A stretch of DNA of 47,251 nucleotides from Cellulomonadaceae bacterium (GTDB lineage: Bacteria > Actinomycetota > Actinomycetes > Actinomycetales > Cellulomonadaceae), in contig JAIRQO010000019.1 in assembly GCA_031256435.1 (NCBI GenBank), forward strand, positions 1 through 47,251, written 5' to 3'. The notes under the pieces were generated by a model, which made no database searches, was not told the origin of the DNA, and saw only the letters and a program-made list of their open reading frames with translations. Shown one piece after another: positions 23,131-32,350 of this stretch. The first letter of the stretch is position 1. Each line of letters opens with the position of its first letter. Made by a program: the position numbers and the translations under genes.

Positions 23131-25470
23131 GTGACTTCCACCCCGCTGCCCGCCGTTCCTGTGCCCGCCGCTGCCGCTAAGCCTGTGTCCCCACCGGCTC
23201 CTGCTGAACCCGTTGCCGAGTCCGCTGCGGGTCCCGCACCAGCAACTCCGGCCATTCCCGCACCAGCCACTCCAACTCCGGCCACTCCCACCCCGGCAGC
23301 CACGCCGACCCCAACTCCGCCCACCCCAGCCCCCCAACTCACCAGTGACCTCCTAGAGTTGGCCCACGCCTGCGGTGTGAAGACTGAGTTCTATGACTTT
23401 GAAGGCAACCTCAAGCAGGTGTCCGCCGCCACACTCGTCGCAGTATTGACAGCACTCGGCATGGACTGCACCGACCCTGGCCTGATCTACGCCTCCCTCA
23501 ACTACGCCAAGGACGCCGAGTGGCGGAACTTCCTGCCGCCTACCGTGGTGGTCAAGCAGGGCGAGTACGCCGATTTCCCTGTGCATGTGGTGGACGGCGC
23601 GCCTGTGAGCGTGTGGGTGGAACTATTTGGGTCCGAGGTGGGCGCCCCGGCTCCCAGCGAGCGCGAGCACTGGGGGATGTCCCAGGTGGACCGGTACGTG
23701 GAGCCGCGCACGGTGGATGGTGTGCGCACGGGCCGCGCCACCTTCTCCGTTCCCACCAACTTGCCGCTCGGGTGGCACGTCATCTCCGCAGATTCGGACG
23801 GCAAACAAGCGTCCACCACGCTGGTGGTCACCCCCAACTCCGTTTCCCTTCCCGCCTCGGTGAACACGCAGGTGTGGGGCTTGTTGGCCCAGTTGTACTC
23901 CGTGCGCTCCAGCACCTCCTGGGGTGTGGGGGACTTTAGCGATCTAGCGGACCTTGCCTGGCTCGCCGCGCGCAAGGGAGGCGCGGACTTCCTGGCCGTG
24001 AACCCCATGCACGCCGCCGAACCCATCCCGCCCATGACGCCCTCGCCGTACCTGCCCACCTCGCGCAGGTTCCTCAACCCCATGTACATCCGCGTGGAGG
24101 ACATCCCGGAAACGGCGTATCTGAGCGGCAAGGATCGTGGGAAGGTGGAGTGGGCGTTCACGCCCGTCCAGAAGCTCAACACGGACCCCGGCCCCATTGA
24201 CCGTGACGCCGTGTGGGCCGCCAAGAAGGCCGCACTCGAGGTGGTGTACACCGCTCCCCGGCGCACGCTGCGGGAGAGTGAGTATCAGCAGTTCATTTCC
24301 GACGAAGGACAGGGTCTTCAAGATTTCGCTGCGTGGTGCGCCATCACGGAGGCGCTGGGCACCATGGAATGGCCTGCGGAATATTCGCAGCCCACAGCGC
24401 CAGCCGTGGTAGCCCTGCGGGAAAAACTCACGGACAGGATTGATTTCTACATCTGGCTCCAATGGATTGCCGATCAGCAAAAGCAAACGGCGCAGGCGGT
24501 GGCCAAACAGGCCGGGATGCGCATCGGCATCATGCATGACCTAGCCGTGGGTGTTCACCCCACAGGTGCCGACGCCTGGGCCAATGCCCCATGGCTGGCC
24601 ACCGGAGTCAGCGTGGGCGCGCCCCCGGACATGTACAACCAGCAGGGCCAGAACTGGTCCCAGCCGCCGTGGAACCCCCGGGCGCTCGCCTCGGTGGGGT
24701 ACAAGCCGTATCGCGAGATGCTACGGTCCGTGCTGCGCGGCGCCGGTGCGCTGCGCGCAGACCACGTTCTGGGACTCTTCCGCCTCTGGTGGATTCCGGA
24801 CGGCATGGGAGCAGATCAAGGCACCTATGTGACCTATGACCACGATGCGATGATCGGCATCCTGCTCCTGGAAGCCTCCAAGGTGGGGGCCATTGTGGTG
24901 GGGGAGGACCTCGGCACCTTTGAGCCGTGGGTTCGTGACTACCTGGCTGGACGCGGTTTGCTGGGAACGTCCGTGGAATGGTTCGAGTGGGAAAACGGCT
25001 ACCCCATGCCGCCGGAACACTACCGGCACCTGTGCATGGCCTCGGTGGGCACGCATGACATGCCTCCCACGGCAGGATATCTTGCCGGTGAACATGTGGA
25101 TCTTCGTGATCGCCTGGGCCTGCTCACAGAGCCGATTGAGAAGGTGCGGGCGGACGCTGCCGCCGAGCGCCAGAAGTTTGTGGACGCTTTGCGCGGACGC
25201 GGTTTAGTGGGAGATGATCCCTCTGAGCGCGAGATTGTGGAGGCGATGCATCGGTATCTGCGCCTGACTCCGTCTGCCCTGCTCGGCGTGCAATTGGTGG
25301 ACGCCGTGGGGGAGCGGCGCTCGCAGAACCAGCCCGGCACGGATCAAGAATATCCCAACTGGAAGATCCCGCTGGGGGATGCCAGCGGTGCCCCGGTGTT
25401 GGTGGATGACCTGTTCAAGTCCCAACGGCTGCTCTCCTTGGTGGGCGTGCTCAACACCCCGGTGAACTAG
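23131..25470 (+). CDS. malQ: 4-alpha-glucanotransferase (amylomaltase)
   Basis: A GH77 enzyme that transfers maltooligosaccharide segments in maltodextrin and glycogen metabolism, in the cytoplasm. Length 779 residues. After a Pro/Ala/Thr-rich extension of about 68 residues comes LLELAHACGVKTEFYDFEG, the usual start of actinobacterial MalQ, then an N-terminal beta domain and the TIM barrel. Catalytic residues: D544 in LRADHVLGLF, E592 in VGEDLGTFEP, and D643 in THDMPPTAGY. GTG 23131 is used; no better start lies downstream before the conserved region. The repetitive N-terminus (PATPTPATPTPA) is unusual for this enzyme. Confidence 0.93.
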   Translation: MTSTPLPAVPVPAAAAKPVSPPAPAEPVAESAAGPAPATPAIPAPATPTPATPTPAATPTPTPPTPAPQLTSDLLELAHACGVKTEFYDFEGNLKQVSAATLVAVLTALGMDCTDPGLIYASLNYAKDAEWRNFLPPTVVVKQGEYADFPVHVVDGAPVSVWVELFGSEVGAPAPSEREHWGMSQVDRYVEPRTVDGVRTGRATFSVPTNLPLGWHVISADSDGKQASTTLVVTPNSVSLPASVNTQVWGLLAQLYSVRSSTSWGVGDFSDLADLAWLAARKGGADFLAVNPMHAAEPIPPMTPSPYLPTSRRFLNPMYIRVEDIPETAYLSGKDRGKVEWAFTPVQKLNTDPGPIDRDAVWAAKKAALEVVYTAPRRTLRESEYQQFISDEGQGLQDFAAWCAITEALGTMEWPAEYSQPTAPAVVALREKLTDRIDFYIWLQWIADQQKQTAQAVAKQAGMRIGIMHDLAVGVHPTGADAWANAPWLATGVSVGAPPDMYNQQGQNWSQPPWNPRALASVGYKPYREMLRSVLRGAGALRADHVLGLFRLWWIPDGMGADQGTYVTYDHDAMIGILLLEASKVGAIVVGEDLGTFEPWVRDYLAGRGLLGTSVEWFEWENGYPMPPEHYRHLCMASVGTHDMPPTAGYLAGEHVDLRDRLGLLTEPIEKVRADAAAERQKFVDALRGRGLVGDDPSEREIVEAMHRYLRLTPSALLGVQLVDAVGERRSQNQPGTDQEYPNWKIPLGDASGAPVLVDDLFKSQRLLSLVGVLNTPVN

Positions 25471-25756
25471 CGGGTAGTTTGGGGCGCCCACCCGATCACG
25501 GCGCGCCACGAACATCGGCAAAATTCGGCGTATTTGTGCGTTGAGGCGGGCGCCCAATGGTTCCCGTTGTGCTCTGACCTGCGGAAACGCATGGCAGTGT
25601 GACCGTTTTGTGATGAATGGACCCTGTTTGCCCTGCGGTGATATTCCTTTTCCGTTTGACGAAAGCGGATAACACCCGTGTAATTCCACGTATCAGGTTA
25701 TCCGTGGTACTACGCAAAGGCTCGCCGCGTACCACCGCAACAGCAAGGAGATCCCC
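25471..25756. promoter_or_regulatory. whiB upstream region
   Basis: No gene is seen in 286 nt. GGGGCGCCCACC near 25490 and GGCGGGCGCCCA near 25545 form an imperfect inverted pair that may end malQ. TTGACG at 25656-25661 with TGTAAT 17 bp later is a weak whiB promoter candidate. AGGAG at about 25746-25750 is the whiB ribosome site. Confidence 0.4.
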
Positions 25757-26083
25757 ATGTGGAATCTGCTCGACGAAGCCCCCGTCTCACCGGACGCTAC
25801 CGAGAAAGCCGAGCGCCTTGCCCCCGTTGTTCCCCTGTTCGGCGATCTCCTCGCCGAAACCGGCGTGTTGGGGTGGCAGGACCGCGCGCTGTGCGCCCAA
25901 ACAGACCCTGAAGCGTTCTTCCCGGAAAAGGGCGGTTCCACGCGGGAAGCTAAGAAGGTGTGCGGGGGCTGCGAGGTCCGCGCCGAGTGCCTTGATTACG
26001 CACTGAACAATGACGAGCGCTTCGGCATTTGGGGCGGCTTGTCCGAGCGCGAGCGTCGCAAGTTGAAGAGGCGCGCTTCCTGA
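25757..26083 (+). CDS. whiB: WhiB-family Fe-S transcription factor (WhiB2/WhmD-like)
   Basis: A 108-residue regulator carrying a [4Fe-4S] cluster on four cysteines, C46, C69, C72 and C78 (CAQTDPEAFFPEKGG and VCGGCEVRAEC). GIWGG at 90-94 and the basic tail ERERRKLKRR are the family's partner-binding turn and DNA-contact region. The sequence is closest to the WhiB/WhiB2/WhmD branch, which acts in septation and cell division with the principal sigma factor. Placement before envelope genes is also seen around M. tuberculosis Rv3260c (from memory). Confidence 0.93.
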   Translation: MWNLLDEAPVSPDATEKAERLAPVVPLFGDLLAETGVLGWQDRALCAQTDPEAFFPEKGGSTREAKKVCGGCEVRAECLDYALNNDERFGIWGGLSERERRKLKRRAS

Positions 26084-26305
26084 GCCTGACGGGCGATCCT
26101 GACGCTGGGCCTGAGAATTGGGCCCGAGTCTCAGCCCGAATAATGGGCCTGCGTTGAGCGCTGACCTCTGGGCGCCGAGCGCTGTGCCATGCCCCTGAGC
26201 GCTACGCCCAAAACACCTCACAGCAACGTGTGACTTCCGTCCCAAACATGATCCTCAGCGGGGCGCCTGCCCGGTTGTGTCACACCCTCGTTCCATAATC
26301 ATCCT
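26084..26305. other. Gap between whiB and large glycosyltransferase
   Basis: 222 nt without a gene. Short GAGCGCT repeats occur between about 26150 and 26200. CATAAT at 26294-26299, 6 nt before GTG 26306, is a -10 candidate for a leaderless glycosyltransferase message. Confidence 0.45.
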
Positions 26306-29300
26306 GTGACCACGCTCCTGACCGCACCCGGCCCGCCCACGGGCTCGTTTGAGGCTGTCCAAGCGCTGACCGAATCCATCCCGGTAGCCGTGACCGTGAC
26401 CGCCGTGGTGGTGACGCGCGGCCACTCCCCGTTCCTGGAATCCACCCTGGCCGCCGTGCGCGATCAACAGCGCATCCCGGATGACGTGGTGGTGGTGGAC
26501 ATTGACGCGGCCCGCACCACGGGTTCGGAACTCGGCCTGCGGACGGACCATGACGGGGCACGCTTTGTTGCCGCTGGCGGGGTGCAAACCTTTGGACAGG
26601 CCGTGGATGCTGCCCTGGCCGCCCACGGTCAACCCGGGGGATGGATGTGGCTCCTTCACGATGATTCTGCTCCCGAGCCTGAAGCCCTGCTCGAGTTGCT
26701 GCGTGCCATCGAGCACACCCAAGCGGTGGGGATTGTGGGCTGCAAGCAACGCCGCTGGCCACTGGCCGCTGATGGTACACCCGCTCCGCAGAACAGTTCT
26801 GGGTCCGTGCTGATTGAAGTGGGCCACACCGTCACGCCGCTTGGGCGCCGGTTCACCGGCATTGATGACACCGAGATTGATCAGGGCCAACATGATTCCC
26901 GCGAGGACGTGCTCGCCGTGGGCCTGGCCGGAGCGCTGGTCAAGTCCAGCCTCTGGGCCGCACTGGACGGGACGGATCCTGAGTATGGCACCTTTGGGGA
27001 CGGTACAGATTTCTGCCGAAGAGCACGGCGTGCCGGACATCGCGTAGTGGTAGTACCCGAGGCCGTTATTCACCACGGTCAATCGTCGCTCTTGGGACTA
27101 CGCGCAGGGAAAACCACAACGCAGGCGGGTTCTCCACTGAGTAGAGCCCCACGGAGTAATGCCGCTCAGAGCAAGTCATCACAGCGCAAGTCATCTCAGC
27201 GCGCAGCCTCACAGGGTAGTGTCCAGCAGCGCAATCTCCAGCAGGGTATTGCCCGACGAGAAAGCTCGTACCGAGCACGTCGCTCTAGCGAGTTACATCA
27301 CCGTTTGGTCCACGCGCCACTGCCGCTGGCCGTGCTGGCCTGGTTTGCCATGATTCTGTGGGCCCCCGTTGCCGCCGCAGCGCATGTGGCATGGAAGCAC
27401 CCTGGCCGGGCTCGTGCCGAGATTCGCGTGGTGCTCACCCGTGCCGTTCGGCTCGGTCCGTTGGTGAGGGCTCGGCGGCGTGTGGCGCGCACCTCCACGC
27501 AACCGCGGCGAGACTTGAGGCCACTTCTGGCCTCCTGGAGGCAGATTGCCCAGCAACGCAAAGATGCCCATTTGGCGCGTGCCGCCGAGCACAAGGCTCG
27601 CACCCAGGTGGACCCTTTGGATCAGCTGACGTTGACACGGTGTGCCCGGCAACGCTGGGTTGCTGCAGGAGTGATCACCGTGCTGTCCGTGGTAGGGATT
27701 GCCGTGCTGTTCAACCCGTGGTGGGGCCCCCTGATGAACGGTGGACGTGTGGTGGGCGGCGCCCTTCTACCGGCACCGGACACCTTGGCAAGGCTCTGGC
27801 AGGCCGCCACCTCCGGGTGGGTAGCCTCCGGTGCTGGCGGCTTGGGGATCGATGCCCCGGCCGATCCGGTCCTGATGCCCTTACTCGGCGCCACGGCGAT
27901 GTTCGGCGGATCTCTCCAAACAGCCGTCCATGTCCTTGTCCTCGGCGCTATTCCTCTGGCCGCACTGGGCGCCTGGTTTGGTGCAGGAGCCGTCACCCGG
28001 AATATTCCCGCGCGCCTTGGCGCCAGCGCCGCCTGGGCTCTGTCCCCGGTGATGCTGGAATCACTGGCTGAAGGCAGGCTGGGAACACTGATGGCGCTGG
28101 GCGCACTACCGTGGGCCGTGGTTGCCGTGCTGAGGGCCATCGGAGCACACGCACGGGACGCGGCGCGTCCCACCCCTCCAGGGTCTGCCACGTCTCTCGG
28201 CGCAGCCGCCGCTGCCGGTTTGCTTCTTGCTGTGGCTACCAGCGGTGCGCCCATGCTGCTGCCGTTAGTGACCGCTGGCCTGCTTGCTGGCATGGTGGTG
28301 GCGCGCGCCGGCCGCGCCAATCTTGCTGTGGCCTTGGTTCCTCCCCTCATCGTGGCCGCGCCTTTCTGGTGGCGCGTGGCACACACCTGGACCGATGGCG
28401 GGTGGAGAATGATCTTCGCGGAGCCAGGGGTGCCCCTCGTTGCCTCCAACGCACCGGAGCCGTGGCAGATGCTTGCGGGATACGCCGCAGCTCCGGCACC
28501 TTGGTTTGGCACGGCTGACCCTGGTGGTGTGATCGGTGCGGCGGGCACTGGTGATGCTCCGGGCACGGCCGGAAGCCTGGGGATGGCCGCTCCGTACATT
28601 CTGGGCGTCCTCATTCTCCTTGCCGCCGTCTGGGCACTCCTGCGGCGCGGGCGCGTCAGAGCGTCCCGCACCCTCTGGCTTGTGGCGGCACCATCGCTCG
28701 CGTTGGGTCTGGTAGCCGTTGCTGTGGGCGAGTTCCCCGGTGTCGCCGTGGCGATGGTGTACGGAGCATTGCTGGTGGCCGCGCTGCTCGCGGTGCCGCG
28801 TGTGGACGCTACAGGTCACACGCCCGGCGGCCGATGGATGAACACTCTCAGCATCCTGGTGGTGGCCCTGGCGGGAGCATCCACAGCAGCCTGGGTGGTG
28901 GCCGATGGTTCGCCTCCACACGGAGGCGATCTCCACGTTGCCCCGCATGACGTGGTGCCACCCGTGGGCCAGGAGTTCCAGAGCGAGGGGCAGCGGGTAC
29001 TGCAGGTGGGCACAGCGCCGGACGGACTGATCCAGTACACCCTCATGCACACCAACGGCACATCGCTGACGGACGTGGCCGTGGCAGCGCGGGCCACGTC
29101 ACCCACTACGGGGCCAAGCACTGAGGTATCTGACACTGCGCCATCTGGCACCGCGCCATCTGAGACTGCTCCCTCTGGCCCGGCGGCGTCATTACCCACG
29201 GTGCTCGACGAATTAGTCGCGGACCTCTCCCTCGGGTCATCGCCCACCCTTGCTCCACGGCTCGATGCCCTGTCCGTGGCCGCCGTTCAGGTTCCTCCAG

Positions 29301-29635
29301 GCACAGACCCCGAGTTGGTGGCCACCCTGGATCTCACCGATGCCCTGGTCAGGGTGACGGAAACGGAGCCGTATGTGTGGCGCGTTGCCGCAGATGACGT
29401 TAGCGCCGCGCATGACAGCGATGCGGCCCAGGAAAACGAAGCCACACCCGATGCCAATGCCACGCAGACCAGTGAAACGGCACAGCCCAGCGAATCACCA
29501 CAGCCCAGCGAAGACTTCCCCGCTCTCCCCGCTCCCACCTCCTTGCCCTACCGGACATTGTGGCTGACGGTCCTGGGAGCAGTGGTGGTGGTGTACGCCC
29601 TGCTGGCCGTTCCCATCAAGAGAAGGGGGTGGTGA
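26306..29635 (+). CDS. Very large polytopic family 2 glycosyltransferase
   Basis: A 1109-residue membrane protein. Residues 25-290 form a GT2 domain (VTAVVVTRGHSPFLESTLAAV; LLHDDSAPEPEALLELL as the metal-binding D-x-D region). A Ser/Gln/Arg-rich linker at about 270-330 contains short repeats. Membrane helices begin near 335 (LPLAVLAWFAMILWAPVA) and continue from 448 to about 850. An extracytoplasmic portion with Thr/Ser/Pro-rich spacers follows, then a last helix near 1085-1105 (LWLTVLGAVVVVYALLA). The build suggests transfer of sugars to a lipid-linked or wall glycan and polymer handling at the membrane. The product is unknown. It is followed within 2 nt by the DUF5719 gene. Confidence 0.8.
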   Translation: MTTLLTAPGPPTGSFEAVQALTESIPVAVTVTAVVVTRGHSPFLESTLAAVRDQQRIPDDVVVVDIDAARTTGSELGLRTDHDGARFVAAGGVQTFGQAVDAALAAHGQPGGWMWLLHDDSAPEPEALLELLRAIEHTQAVGIVGCKQRRWPLAADGTPAPQNSSGSVLIEVGHTVTPLGRRFTGIDDTEIDQGQHDSREDVLAVGLAGALVKSSLWAALDGTDPEYGTFGDGTDFCRRARRAGHRVVVVPEAVIHHGQSSLLGLRAGKTTTQAGSPLSRAPRSNAAQSKSSQRKSSQRAASQGSVQQRNLQQGIARRESSYRARRSSELHHRLVHAPLPLAVLAWFAMILWAPVAAAAHVAWKHPGRARAEIRVVLTRAVRLGPLVRARRRVARTSTQPRRDLRPLLASWRQIAQQRKDAHLARAAEHKARTQVDPLDQLTLTRCARQRWVAAGVITVLSVVGIAVLFNPWWGPLMNGGRVVGGALLPAPDTLARLWQAATSGWVASGAGGLGIDAPADPVLMPLLGATAMFGGSLQTAVHVLVLGAIPLAALGAWFGAGAVTRNIPARLGASAAWALSPVMLESLAEGRLGTLMALGALPWAVVAVLRAIGAHARDAARPTPPGSATSLGAAAAAGLLLAVATSGAPMLLPLVTAGLLAGMVVARAGRANLAVALVPPLIVAAPFWWRVAHTWTDGGWRMIFAEPGVPLVASNAPEPWQMLAGYAAAPAPWFGTADPGGVIGAAGTGDAPGTAGSLGMAAPYILGVLILLAAVWALLRRGRVRASRTLWLVAAPSLALGLVAVAVGEFPGVAVAMVYGALLVAALLAVPRVDATGHTPGGRWMNTLSILVVALAGASTAAWVVADGSPPHGGDLHVAPHDVVPPVGQEFQSEGQRVLQVGTAPDGLIQYTLMHTNGTSLTDVAVAARATSPTTGPSTEVSDTAPSGTAPSETAPSGPAASLPTVLDELVADLSLGSSPTLAPRLDALSVAAVQVPPGTDPELVATLDLTDALVRVTETEPYVWRVAADDVSAAHDSDAAQENEATPDANATQTSETAQPSESPQPSEDFPALPAPTSLPYRTLWLTVLGAVVVVYALLAVPIKRRGW

Positions 29636-29636
29636 C

Positions 29637-31268
29637 ATGGCCTCCAGACGATCCGTCACGCGATTCATCGCCCAAGGCATCACGGCAGTGGTCGCTGTGG
29701 GAACCGTGGCCGCGCTGACGGCCTTCGGTCCCATTGCTCTGGAATCTGCTGGCCTGGATTCCGCATCAGGCACTACCACAGACGTCCGCGTGGTGGAACC
29801 CCAACCTGCCCCCGTGGTGGTGGCGTGTCCGCCCGGTGTGAAGTTGCCGGAAGGTGCGGACGTGGGGGACTCAGCGTTTGCTGCGGGTTCTGATCACACC
29901 ACCACGGTCACGGTGTCCGGCGTGGCGGGACACACCCTGGCCGGAACGGCCATCGTCGAATATCAACCCGAAGCACACGAGGCTCCGCTGCTCGGTGGCG
30001 TGACCTCCTCGGTGACCCCCACGGGTGACCTGCGCGGGTTGGCCGCTGGATCCTGCTCGTTGCCCTCCACGGAGCAGTGGCTCGTGGCCGGAAACACCGA
30101 ACCGGGCAACACGGCCTTGCTGACCGTCACCAATCCGTCCAGCGGGGCAGCCACGGTCACGTTGCGCGCCTTTGGAGGAGCCGGACCGCTCGCCCTGGGA
30201 AGTGGTGGAGTGATGGTAGTGGGGCCTGGAGAGTCATCCCAAGTGAGGCTTGAGGCCATCGCTCCCGGTGAACGCCGGCTTGCCGTGTCCGTTCAGTCTG
30301 AGGGCGCCCGGGTGGACGCCAGCATGCAAGTCCAGATGCGCGAGAGCCTGGTGCCACGGGGAACGGACACGGTGGAGTCCTCGGTGTTAGCTCGCAGCGT
30401 GGTGGTCACGGGAATTGTCTCCACGGGGCATGCCATTGAGGATCCGGCAGCACCAGCATTGCGGCTGCTGAACCCAGGCGATGACGCAACGGAGGCAACG
30501 TTGCGGGTGTTCGGGCCTGCGGGCGAGGTCACCTTGAGAGGACTCGAAACGGTGGCACTCGAGCCTGGCGTGGTGACGGACGTTCTTCTGGGGGGCCTGG
30601 AGGCTGGGCGATTCAGCGTCCTTGCCGAGTCTGATGCCCCCCTTGCTGCCGCAGGAATGTATCAGCGCACGGGCGAACCGGCTAAGGATGCTGTGGTCAC
30701 CGGCAAGCCCGTAGACGTGTCCTGGATTGCCGGGCAAGCGTGGCCGGTCACCCCAGGGCAGGGTAGCAGCCAGCGCAACAATGTGGGTAGCAGCGTGGTC
30801 ACGCTTCCCCCGGGAACGGCAGCCACGGTGAACCTAGTGAACCTCGGGGGTCTGATCCCCGTGACCGCCAGCCTGACAGGGTATGACGCCCACGGCGCGG
30901 TACTGGGGGTGTACGCCGTTGACGTTGCGGCTCGGAGTACAGCGTCCGTGGCAGTGTCTGAGATGTTCCCTGATGGGAACGTTGCCATGCTCGTCCTCGC
31001 CGGTGATGACCAGGCCACAGCTGACCAGGCGGCTAATGACCAGTCCACAGGTGACCTGGCAACACCTGACCAGGCGGCTAATGACCAGTCCACAGGTGAC
31101 CTGGCAATACCTGACCAACCCGCTACCAGCCCCGCCCTCGCGTGGAACGTGGGACTCACCGCATCCGATGATTCTGAGGCCAAGAACACGCTGATCACCA
31201 CGGTCACTCCTGTGAGGGAACCGGAAAACACCAGTGTTGTCAGGGTGGAGCCTGTTGTCGCGCGGTAA
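29637..31268 (+). CDS. Secreted/anchored DUF5719-like protein
   Basis: A 543-residue protein. The ATG lies 1 nt after the preceding stop, with GGGGGTGG upstream, so it is coupled to the large glycosyltransferase. Residues 8-33 are a signal/anchor helix (VTRFIAQGITAVVAVGTVAA). The rest is beta-rich and extracytoplasmic (VVACPPGVKLPEG, TAIVEYQPEA). It matches the actinobacterial DUF5719 family that accompanies this glycosyltransferase. Near residue 462 a perfect 45-bp tandem duplication encodes DQAANDQSTGDLATP twice. Function unknown; a glycan-assembly partner is inferred from the operon. Confidence 0.7.
   Translation: MASRRSVTRFIAQGITAVVAVGTVAALTAFGPIALESAGLDSASGTTTDVRVVEPQPAPVVVACPPGVKLPEGADVGDSAFAAGSDHTTTVTVSGVAGHTLAGTAIVEYQPEAHEAPLLGGVTSSVTPTGDLRGLAAGSCSLPSTEQWLVAGNTEPGNTALLTVTNPSSGAATVTLRAFGGAGPLALGSGGVMVVGPGESSQVRLEAIAPGERRLAVSVQSEGARVDASMQVQMRESLVPRGTDTVESSVLARSVVVTGIVSTGHAIEDPAAPALRLLNPGDDATEATLRVFGPAGEVTLRGLETVALEPGVVTDVLLGGLEAGRFSVLAESDAPLAAAGMYQRTGEPAKDAVVTGKPVDVSWIAGQAWPVTPGQGSSQRNNVGSSVVTLPPGTAATVNLVNLGGLIPVTASLTGYDAHGAVLGVYAVDVAARSTASVAVSEMFPDGNVAMLVLAGDDQATADQAANDQSTGDLATPDQAANDQSTGDLAIPDQPATSPALAWNVGLTASDDSEAKNTLITTVTPVREPENTSVVRVEPVVAR
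31023..31112 (+). repeat. 45-bp tandem repeat inside DUF5719 gene
   Basis: Two adjacent 45-bp units (31023-31067, 31068-31112) are identical except near the end of the unit. They keep the reading frame and encode a 15-residue acidic repeat. Confidence 0.9.
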
Positions 31269-31288
31269 CGGGTTCACGCTGAGCGCGG

Positions 31289-31294
31289 TATTGT
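31289..31294 (+). promoter_or_regulatory. -10 box of leaderless GT2 gene
   Basis: TATTGT, 6 nt before GTG 31301. Confidence 0.6.
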
Positions 31295-31300
31295 TGAGGG

Positions 31301-32350
31301 GTGTCTGACCAATCCTCGTACGCCATTGTGGTGTGTACCTTCATGCGTCAAGAACTGCTCCAGGTTCTGTTTGATTCCTTTGCGGTGATGGGGGAGCGCC
31401 CTGCGCGCTTTGTCATTGTGGACAACGAGAGTTCCCCGGACACCGAGGCGATGGTGGAAACGCTGCGCAGCATCGTCGCAGATACCTCTGAAGTCCTCTA
31501 CGTTCCCCAAGAAACGAACGGTGGGGGAGCGGGCGGATTCTCCGCAGGGACCAAGGTGGCCTATGACTCCGGAGCCGAGTGGATTTGGCTGATGGATGAT
31601 GACGTGAAGGTACTCCCGGGCGCCATCACCAAACTGCGTCACTGGACGGACCGCGTGGACGGTGACCTTGCCGCGGGGAAGGACCTGATGGACACGCACG
31701 CGGTGATCCAGGGTTCACGCCTCAACTTTGACGGCACGGCGTTCTATTGGCAGTACGATTTTTGGGACCACCTGGGGATGCCCAACCCCATTGCGCCCCG
31801 GCCCTTCGGCAAGCACACGGGCAACGCGGACACGCTCCGTGCGGAAGGTGAGTCTAACCAGGCAGCCACCGCCGAGTACCGTCCCATGAACACGCTGTGC
31901 TTTGAGGGCGGACTCTTCCACCGCTCGGTGACTCAACGCATCGGCCTGCCGGACCCGCGTTTCTTTATCTATTCCGACGATGCCACCTATGGCTACCTGG
32001 CCTCCAAGATCACTCGACCCATCGTGACGAGTGACCTCATTCTGGAACGCACGCGTGAACTGGACCACCACCGGCTCGGCTCGGTACGGAAACTGAACTC
32101 TACGTCAGACATGACCCGGTATCACATCATGCGCAACCGCGGTTACATTGCCCAGTACCTGCGGTTGTACGGGCAGTACAATCCGGTGATTTTTGGTATT
32201 GGCACCGCGGCCACGTGGGCCAAGGAAGTGATCCGGTTGTCCCTGACGGAGGACAAGAAGTCCGGGTTTGCCCAGTTGCAGCGTGGACTGAAGGACGCCA
32301 AGACGCTTCGGCAGGACACCGAGTGGAAGCCCATGGAGCCGCTGGGTTAG
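31301..32350 (+). CDS. Family 2 glycosyltransferase, galactofuranosyl/rhamnosyl-like
   Basis: A 349-residue cytoplasmic-face GT2 enzyme with YAIVVCTFMRQELL at the N-terminus, TNGGGAGGFSAGTKVA, and WLMDDDVKV with the D99-D100-D101 metal/nucleotide motif. EGGLFHRSVTQRIGLPDPRFFIYSDDATYG holds the acceptor-site acids (split: RIGLPDPRFF, IYSDDATYG). The pattern is that of GlfT1/GlfT2 and WbbL wall enzymes. With glf and galE nearby, use of UDP-galactofuranose is plausible but not shown. Confidence 0.78.
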   Translation: MSDQSSYAIVVCTFMRQELLQVLFDSFAVMGERPARFVIVDNESSPDTEAMVETLRSIVADTSEVLYVPQETNGGGAGGFSAGTKVAYDSGAEWIWLMDDDVKVLPGAITKLRHWTDRVDGDLAAGKDLMDTHAVIQGSRLNFDGTAFYWQYDFWDHLGMPNPIAPRPFGKHTGNADTLRAEGESNQAATAEYRPMNTLCFEGGLFHRSVTQRIGLPDPRFFIYSDDATYGYLASKITRPIVTSDLILERTRELDHHRLGSVRKLNSTSDMTRYHIMRNRGYIAQYLRLYGQYNPVIFGIGTAATWAKEVIRLSLTEDKKSGFAQLQRGLKDAKTLRQDTEWKPMEPLG

